Of a stretch of 64,000 nucleotides of DNA, positions 23,094-35,200 are shown one piece after another (positions within the stretch are counted from its first letter, which is position 1; each line of letters starts with the position of its first letter). The position numbers and the translations under genes are program-made. The DNA comes from Phlegmacium glaucopus (lineage: Eukaryota > Basidiomycota > Agaricomycetes > Agaricales > Cortinariaceae): the NCBI GenBank assembly GCA_015039465.1, contig MU130036.1, positions 89,905-153,904 of the forward strand. Direction: 5' to 3'. The notes beneath the pieces were generated by a model, which searched no databases, had not been told where the DNA came from, and saw nothing but the letters and a program-made list of their open reading frames with translations.

Positions 23094-23512
23094 ATGTCGA
23101 GCGAAAGACCAAATAAGAGCAATCGCATAACCAAAGCTTTTCGATATGTCAAAGGAAAGTTCTCTTCTCCTCTTCCTTTGTCACACCCGTTGGCATCCAA
23201 GCTTTGATAACCATATGCCAGTAACGACAGCTGATGGAATAAGGTGAGCAGCAGAATTTCCTGTTATCCTAACATTCCTTGATTATTTACTCAAATCTCC
23301 TCGTTCTTTCAAGTAATTTGCCACTCAAAATGGTCCCTGTGGTCAATATCGATCACGCTGCCTCAGTTGTGACCGCGAAAGCAGACGCAGCATCCCTCTC
23401 AAATTCCGTACCAGTTTCAGTATCGATAATTGTACCAGGCTCGACTCGTATCCCAGGACCAGAAACCTCCATTCACGGTCAGCGTCCGTGCTGCGCTCAC
23501 GACCGTTGTTAA
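23094..23512 (+). pseudogene. possible 5' fragment of another NLR-like gene
   Basis: ATG at 23094 begins a basic/Ser-rich peptide (M-S-S-E-R-P-N-K-S-N-R-I-T-K-A-F-R), in style like the disordered N-termini of agaricomycete NLR genes. An intron-like gap is followed by a Val/Ala/Ser-rich segment (A-S-V-V-T-A-K-A-D-A-A-S-L-S) that resembles the first exon at 33,126. No NB-ARC follows. The resemblance is compositional and weak. Confidence 0.25.
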
Positions 23513-26378
23513 TTACTGCTCATTTTAGTACATGGTCCCAAACATCCATAGTCTAATGTCTTGCCTTCCACGGTGTTCACGATGTACGCTTGCATCACTC
23601 AACGATTAACATGGCCAACAGTGCAAGCATCATTCCACCTGTACAAACGCTGATCTGTGTACAATTCTATCATCGTGTCAGATCATAGATGACCTCATGA
23701 CGCTGATGAAAATGAACAACCGACCATACTTAGTGAGCAATAAGTGAGCAATATAAGTAATCTTTGGCGGATGATTGCGCATCACCCTTAGTCACCGCTA
23801 TTTTGGAACAACCGGCCAATCTTTTTTTTAAAAAAAGGTTAGTGCAACACGCGTTGTTGCAGGACCCCTGAAAATACACCAAGGTCCAAAATCCCCGAGG
23901 CCAAACCCCCCAAATTTTTGTCATTTTTATCCAACCAGTTTTTGGCCAGATTTATCTGAAAATCAGCCCAGGCTCCCGCCAGACTCGATTTTTATCAAAA
24001 TTCCGGAATTAGGTATCTAAAAAAAAACGGTATTCTGACTTTTTCTAACGTTTCTCCCACAAGCTCCCACAATGGGCTGTTTCAAGGCTGATTCTATGGC
24101 CCCCGAAGGTCCCAGACCACCGTTTACATGTTATTAATCTACCGGGAATAAAAAATTCCGGAATAACCAACCTCTATTCATCCATTGATTCATGATTCGC
24201 CCCCTTCGCCACCAGATCATTCGGCTTGGGCCAGCTCTTGGGCCCTTGTTGGTGGCTTGGGATCCCTTGGCCCTGCCAAATTTTTATCCGATCCTCCTTG
24301 GGGTAGCATTTTCACTCGAAAATCTCAAATTTATCTAACCATACCTGAGTGAGGATTTGGTCTCAAAGTTGCAATTTTTATAAATCCCACTTGGGGGATC
24401 TTAAAGTTAGTGTTCCTCCAGGGGTTTCAAATTGTTCGATTTGTCATTTGAGCACCCTTTTCTGGGTTGCGTTGGGTTCTCTCACATGTTGCTTACCTGA
24501 CTCCTTTCGTCGATCCTAAGGTTTTTAAAAAAGATCGCTTTACGGATGCATGAGTAGTTTCACCCTTTTCTACTTGTGCAAGCGTTGAAAAGTGATAAAA
24601 AGCGTGAAACTAGAAAAGCCCACGTCTCTATTTCAGAAAAGTGATGTATTTTTCAGATTAGCGGTATCAAGTAAAATATTATAATTATCATGATGTAGGG
24701 TTAGCATTTCCAACTTTCTCGCTTTTTTTGACTAGTGGCAAGTTAAAAAAAAGTGCAGAAAGGCGAATAAGTAAACTGCCATGAAGTCGCTGAATCGGAT
24801 GGGTTGTCAGATCTTGGAAATAAGAACAGGGTTTTCTTGATATTTGCTTGATATACCCTGGATCCACGTGGCATAAACGTGAGCTTGAAACTGATGATCA
24901 CCTCTCACAAGACACAATCTGAATAAACCCGGCGATCGGGTTCATGTAGGTTGTTCACGTCTGCCCGGCGGGAACAAAAAAAAGATCCTTGCGCACTTAT
25001 GTACATCATCCCCATTTTTCACTTTGAAAATCAGAAATAATCACAATCTCAATCCCCTGTGAGAAAAAAATCTCGTTATATACCTCTATCTGCACAGGGC
25101 CAGAAAGGCTATAGTATGTAGTAAGTAAACACATAAAATTGTTATCAAGTTGTTGGTCTTTTACGTTTCCTTATTGGATGGGATCTGGATATCGTTGGTA
25201 TGTTGTTTCACTCGGTGCCGCTTTCACCGCCACCACGTTCTTTGTCCGTTAAGCGGACTAGTTATGTAGTTATGTAGTCATCATGTACTCTAACTGACCG
25301 GTAAGAAGCCTCCGGAATGTGTTTACCATATTATTAATATATATGGAAGGCTCAACGCCGGAGAAAAACATTCCGTTATATAGAGATTATTACTGATAGT
25401 GTGGGCGAGTTAACACCGCTAACACCAAAAGTCAGAATCTACGAGAGCTAATAATATTTAATTACCGTACATGGAAGAAACACACAGAGAGGCTTTTAAC
25501 CAAACTTGAAGCTTGAAGCTCAAGCGCTCAAGACTCGGGATTGGTCCTACCGGTATATATGGATATACAAATGAGGCTCGTTGAACCCTCTCAGCCAGGT
25601 TGGTCGGTATCCAAAGGTTCGGTTATTATCAGACGGATCCAAGACATTGGTTGTTCAGCTACAATCGGATTGTCTCTAAAACAGACAAAGATTTTATGTA
25701 ATTCACTAGCATGAAAATTGATATCCTCTAAAAAGTCAAGCTAAACTTGGAGTGATATAATTACATTCTTGGGCGCCGTTGAGTCATCATAGATTATGCA
25801 CAGGGGGGCCATAGATACGTCAACTGTCGGTAAAGTGCCAGCCGTCCTCAGGTGAATTGCGTCGACAACAGGCTTGGGTATCGAAGTCCGATGATCCGGA
25901 GGGGGGGAAAAAAAGATGATCCCTTGGAAATCCAAGCGGTGTACATAACAAGCCCCCCAGAGCGTGAGGCTATGTTTAGAATCTGGGCGCGTTGTGATTG
26001 TCAGTGCTGATTAATGATCAACTGAATAGGGTTGCGCATGTTGTGATAATGTCATAACGGACGGTCAGACGCAAGGAAATAGGCTGATTGTGGAATTCAA
26101 TACGTGGGAGAATGTTTGCAGTGATGGTTAGAGCCCATTCCAACATTTGTTGGACCTTGAAGCGAACGACGGAACCATGGCAGTCTATTGACAAGGGCAT
26201 TTGAGTATATTTCGGAAGCTTTGTAAGGATGGTTGTCCAGATTGATTGATTGTTGAGAGAGTGAAGCTGTGCATGATCGGCTATGGGAACCTTGTGGCAA
26301 CGGTAACCTCGGATATTTGCGATACCATAAGAGGAAGGAAGGTCAGGCGTTGACCTCTGCCTTCATGTCGGTACAACG
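23513..26378. other. long region without a recognised gene, STE12 upstream
   Basis: Only short frames. 23,800-24,450 has homopolymer runs and AAATTCCGGAAT motifs repeated near 23,999 and 24,161, possibly an unclassified repeat. The stretch just before 26,379 likely holds the STE12 promoter and 5' UTR. Confidence 0.5.
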
Positions 26379-29300
26379 ATGCAGGACCAAGAACAGATCT
26401 ATACACCATACACACATTCCTCACCAAGGTCCTATCCAACAGATCTCTATCATGCACATCTGGTCCATTCACAGACATATCCTCTTCCAACAGGAGTCGC
26501 TCCCAATCACTACCACCTCCGTCGTCCACTAAGCTCATCATACGGATACACACCCGCACCCGTATCCCTTCAAGTCAGTACATCCACCTCTTCTCACGAA
26601 CATGACCCAAACGAGCGTACTGCAAGACCGGGAAATGCTCATCATCATATGGACTTTCATACAGCTTTGGGTGCTTCCTCCTTGTCGTCTGATGATTCGG
26701 CAGTCAAGTCCGAGTTCCAGCCTACACGCACTTTGAGTTTGGGGTCCACGACCAATGGTGCAGATGGTGATGATAACTTGGGTGGCATCGGTGGGGGTGG
26801 CATCCTTGAGAACGCCAGTATGAACACCAACTCCACTTCCCTTCACACTGCGAAAGACTACACATCTTCCACTCCAGGCCTCACAGGAGGTTTCACTCGT
26901 CCATTAAAACCAATTGAACGGGAAAGATTGGCCCATCTCGACAGACTTAAGTTCTTCCTAGCCACCGCACCTTCCAGATGGGATGACGCGGCTAAAAACG
27001 CTGCTCCAACCCCCTCCTTGGATTCTATGGGCGGAGAAATCGACGACTTAGCAGGAGGCGTCTCAACACCTACACCACCTCGTCAACCCTTCATGTCCGG
27101 TACTCTACCTTATGGTCCTGCTTCCTCTTATCCATCCCGCTCCCATTACACCACTCTCGAGTCTTCCTCTGGTCTGTCCACCTCTAACTCCTCCAACACA
27201 TTTACACCTTTTTCTAACCCTCAGTCCCTCCCAGATCCAATGCACCAACACTTATCCCATCTCAGAGCACCTCCTCATCCAGCCCTTAACCGGTTTTTAT
27301 TACCAAACCAAGAATTCGTCACTTGCGTTCTTTGGAATGGTTTGTATCACATTTCAGGAACGGATATTGTTAGAGCACTTGTCTTTCGATTCGAGGTACG
27401 TTTTTCTTATCTTATCGTCCATCTTTTTTGGGGGGAAAATCTTTTTTTCCTACTATTTCCTTATGTGAACGAACGTGAAACTCACCCTTATCTAGGCTTT
27501 TGGAAGACCAGTCCGCAATATGAAGAAATTTGAAGAGGGCGTATTCAGTGATTTAAGGAATTTGAAGCCTGGTGTTGACGCTTCTTTGGAGGAACCGAAA
27601 GTGAGTCGGAGTGTTTCTTTTTTTTCCCGCATATATTCGCCATTTTTCTATCTCTTGATTTTGGTACGACTCTTGGAGAAAGGAAGAGACAAAGGTCGTT
27701 CCTTCCTCCCCTTGGCTTTATATAATCCTCTCCCTCGTTACCCGCACTCAGCTGCGAGTGACAGAATTACGTCTGTTCCGGTAGTCTAGGCCATTAATTT
27801 CATTTTGTATTCATCTTGAGGAAGAGGATCGTTCAGACGATTACGTTCTCTCTCCCTTCATGATCATTTGCTTCCTATATCTTTTCGCCGCCTTGTTTTC
27901 CCATTTCTTCTTTGCGAAGATACAAAGCTGATCGATCCTGGTTTCCTTCCTCTTTAGAGCCTTTTCCTGGACCTCTTGTTCAAATATCAATGTATTCGAA
28001 CACAGAAGAAACAAAAAGTATTCTACTGGTATGTAACCAGTTTTCCCCCTACTCTAATACATCTAACCAACCCCTTTTTTTACTTTCTAGGTTTTCAGTC
28101 CCACACGACCGCCTTTTCCTCGATGCCCTAGAACGTGACCTGAAACGTGAAAAGATGGGAATGGAAGCTACGACCCAAATAGTTGGCGAACCTGCTTTAT
28201 CCTTCACGTATGATCCCAAGAAAAGTCTTTACGAACAATTTAGTAAAGCCCAAGGAGCTAGAGAAGGGGAAGGAGAATTGGAGATGGTTGTAAGGAGAGC
28301 CTCAGAGGATGGCGGGGATGCGTTTGGTGGTGGTGGTGCAGGCGGTTATGGAGGTGCTGGTTATGGAGGCGCTGGTGCTGTTGCAGCTGGAGGTTATGCC
28401 GCCGGAGTGGGCATGGATACAAGCGCTGAAGGAACCGTTCCTGGTTCTGGTGCTGATATGACCATGGGTTATGATAGTGAGGGAATGTTGGGTGAGGAGG
28501 TTGATGATGGTATGACGGGCGGCGTTAGTGATGATGATCCTGCTGCTATTGCTAGGAGGAGACGACCACCTGGCCCGAATGGGAATCAGTTCTTACAGCT
28601 GTTCTCCTTGTTTGAAGGCAGTCCAACCTATAAACAACGTCGAAAGAAACATCTTAAACCGGCTGGTGCTGGTGCGAGTGGTGCTGGGCTTGGGAGTAGT
28701 GGGTTGAGAAGGGAAGATTATCCAGATGAATACGAAGATCATCATCCATATCCTCATCATCACCCCCATCATCAACAGCCCCAACGAGGAAGGAGAGGTT
28801 TTATGGATCCTTCTGGATCATCTGGTGGTTCTGGCTCATCATCAAGATATTCCTCTCTTTCTGCCAGTCAAAGTAGGGAGAGAGGGATTGGTCAAGCGCT
28901 TATGCCTTTGGGGTTACAACACCAGGGTGTAATGGATGATTTTTCGTCCGAGACAAACAATCCTGGCACTAGCACTGGTGCTAACTCGACCGATTCGTTA
29001 GGCGGAGGACCTCTAATGAACGAAATGTTCATGAAACCACCAACAAGAGGCGATTATGGACCTGTTGGGGGTGATGACGAGGAGAATCCTTCTTCAACTA
29101 TAGGTGGACAGGAGCGGTTTGGAATGGGTGTAGGTGTTGGGTTGGGCCATTTAAGAGGCAAGAGTTATGACGAGTCGTCTGGTTACCGAAGTGCGAGTGG
29201 TGGTACTACCAATTTTTCGACTGGGTATGCGACTACCGGCTTTGGTGAAACTCAACAAAGCTTATCTGGTACTACTGTCGTCCCTGCCCAGGGTGCTACT

Positions 29301-31253
29301 GGTTTATCGCAATACGAAGCTCTAGGCCCAGACGGCAAAGTCAAAGCATTCATCTGCCCTCTCTTTTCTTGTGGTCGATTATTCAAGCGGATGGAACATC
29401 TGAAGAGGCATCTACGTACACATACGATGGAAAAACCATTCATGTGTACCCGATGTGGCAAGAAATTCTCCAGAAGTGATAATTTGACGCAACATCTGAG
29501 GACGCATGAGAGATTACCTGGTGGTATTGGCAGTCCGTTTACTGGTGGTGGTGGGCTTGCGAGAAGTTCTGTGGGAGCGGATGAAGCGGATGTTAGTGGT
29601 GGAGAAGGAAGTTTAAATGAGGAAAGTTCGAGTAGGCAGGGCAGTGTTGTGGATAGTGAAGATGAAGGGATGGTTGGCTACGCTACTCTTGGTCATCATC
29701 ATCATCATCATCATCAACATCACCAACAACAACAACAACATGTGCATGTGTATGGCAATTCTCTCGGCAACAGTGGTATGGATATCTCTTCCTATGGCGT
29801 TGTCGGCGGGCCACAAGGATACGCGATGTCAGATTTCGATGCTCGAATATGTGAGGTTGAAGTTCAAGGAGGAGTTCGCGATGTCCAAGGAGACGAAGAA
29901 GGATTGTTGATGAGGACTGGAGGCTTGGAATCTTCTATGATATATCAAAATGCCCAACACCAGCAGCATCACCAAGCACATCGTCTTTCTACATCATCAT
30001 CTACTTCCTCTTCTCATCAAGAAGGTTACTACCCAGCCTCTTCAACAACGGCGACGGCGGCGACGAACAACAATGATTTATTGTTTTCTGCTGCCAATGT
30101 TGCATCTGGCGATTATGCAGATTCATCTCAATGGGCTACTCGAATGTCATCGGATCCTAATAATCCATCTGCATTTAGTAACATCAGCGATACCTCTTCT
30201 CAATCTGGCGTACCACTCCCCAATATGATGAAAGCCAATCACAGCAACCGTTCTTCGTTGAACTCATCTTCTGGTGCTACTAGTTACATGCGACAAATGA
30301 TGCCTCATCAACAACAAACACAGCCTCATCATTCCCATTCCCATTCTTCGTCATCGTCTGCTTCATCTGCGTATGGAGCAACAGATGATTATTCTTCGAT
30401 ATCGTTATCGGCTCCATCACATAAACAGACTTTTGACCATGGGGTTCTCTACCCTCCTGGGATGCTGGAGAACGCTGCTGCCCATTCTAGCGCTGCAGCG
30501 GCAGCTGGGGGTATTGGTCCTACTCGGAGACATAGGAGTATGACACCCTCTCTCATCAGGAATGGAGAGTCGATTAGGAGACCTATGACTTCCAATTCTG
30601 GTGTTGGTGGTGTAGTGGATGTCGGTGGTGGTGGTATTGGCACTGGTGGTAGTGGAGGTTCACCTTCATCCATAAGCTCTTCATCACTTCCTCAGAGGGG
30701 ATATCACCCTTATGCGTATAGCGCCAACAACTCAAGGGCTAGTTCGACACATTCGAGTCCTTCGATTCATTCTATACCACTTGGAGGAGATTATGGTCCT
30801 TCTCAACATACACGGAGATCGGATTCAAGGAATTCAAATTATAGTGTCGGTGGTGGCGGTGGTGGGACTGGTGGGTTGCACGAACAGATGAGGCAGATGA
30901 TGTGTATGGAAAATCCTCGACGAGATTCTGGCGTCAATAATGCGGTGTTTGGGGATCCTAGTCTTTTCAGAACGGCTTCTCCATCTGAACTACCACCACT
31001 ACCTCCCTCTTCGTCGTCGTCATCTAAATCACTCACCCTCCCTCCTGTTCCGACTAATTCAAGTATGACGAACCCAATTCAAACGGAGTCGCCTGCTAGT
31101 TTTAATGTTGATCTTCCCTTGGCTTATCCTGATCCGTCAGGGTCTTCTTACGTGCAACAACAACACCAACATCATCAACAGGGGTATGGTTCTTCTGCTC
31201 CAAACCAATATGATGGGTATTACACACAACAGACGCATTCAACAACACTGTAA
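26379..31253 (+). CDS. STE12: STE12-type transcription factor with C2H2 zinc fingers
   Basis: Four exons: 26379-27395, 27496-27600, 27958-28028, 28091-31253, total 4356 nt (1451 aa), all borders GT-AG. The STE DNA-binding domain is spread over residues about 178-420: [16 protein letters not shown], then [37 protein letters not shown] and [15 protein letters not shown], reading cleanly across three introns. Two tandem C2H2 fingers lie near residues 817-872 ([24 protein letters not shown]). The rest is disordered: Gly-rich, His/Gln runs, Ser-rich. In basidiomycetes this family acts downstream of the pheromone/filamentation MAPK cascade. The second intron is 357 nt, long for this genome. Confidence 0.93.
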
Positions 31254-32296
31254 AACTTCTCTTCTGGGTGGGGTGGCTCTTTTTTTGTTTTGTTTGTTCT
31301 TGTTAAAAAAACCTGTTGTTTAATAAACGTCGATCTTTTTTTTCTTCCTCTTCCTTTTGTTCTCTATATTTATATATTTATATATATATCTTCCGCGCAT
31401 ATAGTTACGCACCTTCCACCGCCTACCTCTCCTCTCCCCAATACCGCCCTTACCCTCCCTTTGTCCCTCTTTTCTTTTCTTTTTCCTTTTCATGCTTTCC
31501 AAAAAAAACAGTTTTATACCATACATCACTATTTAATACCAGAATCTCAAAATCATTTTTTCGTTAACAAGGAACCAACCCCAATCGTCAGCCTCTTCAA
31601 TCGTTTGTGCTTTTTTCTTTTTTTTTCTTCGTCTTTTTTTGTTGCTATCTATGAATAATTTCGCTAGTTTCTCGCTCTCGCTTTCTTTTTTTTTGATAGA
31701 TTGTATGTGTGTATTATATATATGCGCTTTCCCTGTCTTTTTCCTTTCCTATCCTTGCTTTTCTTTTTCTTCTTTTTTCGCTTATCTTGAAGTTATACAA
31801 AAAAAGCAATATTTACATAATTATTATCTTATATGAGAAATCAGTATATGTTTTTATTATTTATATAACTTATTACAATCAAATCAATCTCGCAAACACG
31901 TTATTGTTTTCAGAGACAAGGCTAACAAGGGCTAGCGTTCGCGCTGGTAGTACGTAAACCCTTGGTATCCAAATGGGACCTGGCGCTGGCGCTAGCACTG
32001 GATGAAAGAATGAGAGAGTAAAATTTATGATGGTTTCCATGTTCGTTCATCGCGTGGCTGTGTAGACGAACCCCTTCTTTTAGATGAATCTTTCATGTCG
32101 GCAGGAAAAATTCAGTGCCCTATCTCCGAAACCAGGAGAGGTGAGGTCCTGGCGTCTGCGGTGGCGTTGTCGCCAAGCCTCCATACGTAGCTGGTTTTGA
32201 CGTTGTGGCTGATTCTGGTGGATGCACAGGAAATTAGTAGCAGTGACGTGGAGCTGTGTAAAAGTGAAAAAAATCATAGGAAACCAGAAGCCAAAG
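31254..32296. other. STE12 3' flank; pyrimidine-rich, AT-rich
   Basis: 31,260-31,850 is a T/C-rich tract with an AATAAA-like AATAAACG at 31,322, fitting a 3' UTR and terminator. 32,080-32,277 holds a 65-codon reverse-strand frame preceded by an acceptor-like TTTTACACAG, possibly the last exon of a gene cut off by the duplication arm starting at about 32,297. Nothing else is supported. Confidence 0.4.
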
Positions 32297-35200
32297 ATGT
32301 CGATGAGGGGATGATTTGAGTGAGCCAGATCCTAACTTGTAGCTCTAGTTGTGAAAACAAGGTCGAGGAAGCCAACGATGAGTTGACACTAGATCGCAAC
32401 TCTTAACTCTGGTTGTCTGAAAGGTGCTGAGCCATCTACTACCTTATGGCTAGGGTATGAGGACACATTCTGTGGTAAACGTGAATTCAGGCCATTCGGT
32501 ATTGTATAGCATCAATGCTTAAACGAACCTTTGAACATAACCTCTCCACATCCGAACTGGACAAGGAAAACACAGGACGAGAATATCTACTTGGATACAA
32601 AGGTCAGTCGAAAACGAGCCCCTTGACGCCTGCTACGCGGTGTGAGCCTGCTAGTACTGATGTCGTGAAACACGACGCGACGATGACGCTGACAGTGAAT
32701 TGGCACTAGGCAGAGAGTAAGTCCATGGGAATGCGATTCTTTAGAAGGATACTAACCTTTTAACCTCACCAGCAGCATGTACACATTCTGACATCGTCAA
32801 ACATTATTACATTAATTAACCCCTAGTCTCTGTCGACGATCAATCGCAATTCATCTGGCATCGAACCTGACTCTTGACTCTTGAGTACAACGCACGTTTA
32901 TCGTTTTATGCCATAACCGAGAGCCCGAGAATCCAGCAGCAACTGTACGATTGATACGAGTATTGAGTATTAAGGCGGTTTGCCTACACGTGTTCAAGTT
33001 GGTGACAAAGGAACCAAGGCAGTGCAAGATCTCACGCTTGTATAATCCAGAGCGCCTTTCTTCCTTCCTCTCACCACCCACCTTGATCACTACCCATCGA
33101 GCACTACAATCCACTGTTTAACGATATGAAGCGCCTTTTTAAGGACTTTGTCAACCCCAAGAAATCAAAGTATTCATCTCTGACCGTCACCGACACCGAG
33201 ACTCTTGCTTCAAGACCTGAACTAGCAACATCGGCGTCGACGAACATACTAAGCACTGCTGACCCAATGCCATCCATTCCTGCTAGTGCTGCGACTGCAA
33301 GCCTTCAAGTTATTAAAGCAGCAGCCACTACTGTGCGTCTTCAACTTAGCCCATCACATCGATAATATTGTCATAATTACTAAATCATCGTCGTCGATCA
33401 GACGGCCTGTGGAGTCTCCGAATCGGTCTCTGATTCGTTTTCCGCTTTGACGATCAGTCCTGTAGCCTATTCCTCCGTCAGTTGCTTGCACTATGTATTC
33501 TCAGCTTTTACTGATGATCGCAGACTCAGCATTCTGGCTCGGGTTTCTTTCCGAATGCTCAGAATATACTTATTGCTGGCGGCACTTTTGTAAGTCTTTG
33601 TCTTAGGTTGTATATATGTTTTAGTAATAATTATATGTCCCAGATCAATATTCATCCCGGCGAAGGGCAGATGAAGATCCCTGTAACTCGAAAACCGAAC
33701 TCCAGTCCATTCTTTACTGGACGGAAAGCTGTACTTGATCAGCTGAGGAGGATTTTTGTTCATCGTGCTAATACTAGTAATAGTAAAATAATGTCGAGGC
33801 GCTCATGTCTCCTCTGGGGGATGGGAGGGATTGGAAAAACTCAGATCTGTCTCAGATTTATAGAAGAAATGTCTGACAGGTAGGTGTCTTCACATTGCCA
33901 TTCAGAACACTGGATTTATTTTGTCTGCTAGTTTTTTACATGTGTTCTGGGTTGATGCCTCTTCTCATGAGAGTATCACAATGTCTTTCAAAGGCATCTC
34001 TAGCATTCCAGTGGCACAAGCTTCTGGTGTGGATGGCTCAGTTGAGTCTGCTCTTCAGTGGATATCTTATATCCAAGAGGAATGGTTGATTGTGTTTGAT
34101 AATGCTGATGATCCTGTCCCTGAGGTGGTAGCCAAGTTCTTCCCCTCAGGTGACAGAGGTAATATTCTGATTACTAGCAGGAATCGATCCATGGGGAGGA
34201 TTATATCATTTGAGAACAGCATTGAGATCTTTGAAATGGAGGAGTCAGATGCTATATCTCTACTTCTCAGGTCTAGCTGTTTAGATCCATCAGCAGCTGA
34301 GCATCTACAAGCTGCTAAAGAGATTGTCACTGCACTTGGCTGCATACCTCTTGCTGTGAATCATGCTGGTGCTTATATTGAAGCTGGAAAATGTGATATC
34401 AATAGATATCTGAGACAATTCTCCTTACATCGTCAGACTCTTATGTCAGATGCTTCATTTAAAGGAGTGTCAAATTATGATCTGACAGTGTATGGGACTT
34501 GGGACCTATCATTTAATGAAATACAAAGGAGAGCTAGTGGACAATCCACTGCTGGAAATGCACAAGCATCAGAGGCTGCAATCCTTATTCTTCAAATATG
34601 TGCTTTCTTTCATCATAGTAATATTTACAAAGACATATTCCAATCTGCTGCTGAAGAGTCTAGGGAGCACATTGATGAAGAGGTAGATAAAAAGCTGCCC
34701 CAGATAGCAACTATACTGGATTGTACTCTGCTTGGCTTGGACAATGATGGTCACTGGGATGAATTCATGTTTGGACAAGGAATTAGTGTGCTTCTGTCCT
34801 TCTCTTTGATGAAAAGGGGACAATCATCTGATATATTTTCTATTCATCCTCTGGTGCACTGCTGGAGTAGAGAGAGAATATTGAAAGCTGAGCAGCAAAG
34901 AATGTATGAGATGGGAAGCATGATCTTGACCTGTGCAATTCCATTGAGTTATACTACTGAGGCTTATTCATTGCGACAGTTGATGTTTTCACACATCAAG
35001 GCAAATGAATTATATGGAAGTGAGATGGGACTTATCAAGCAATATTATGATGATAAATACACCAAATTTGGAGTAGCAATGCAGGAGAATGAAGACTTGA
35101 ACAGTGCAGAGCAGCTACAGATTCAAGTTGTGGACATGAGGAAAAAATTACTGGGTGCAGAACATCTAGAAACCCTCCTGAGCATGGCAAATCTAGCACT

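Noticed and set aside
25741..26300. Reverse-strand gene upstream of STE12
   Set aside because: Short frames with stops and no splice pattern or family match.
29617..30228. Alternative-frame ORFs with poly-Ile/Asn inside STE12
   Set aside because: Out-of-frame reading of CAT/CAA codon runs.
34067..34823. Reverse-strand ORFs over the NB-ARC exon
   Set aside because: Antisense shadows of the intact NLR-like gene; identical frames occur over the left copy.
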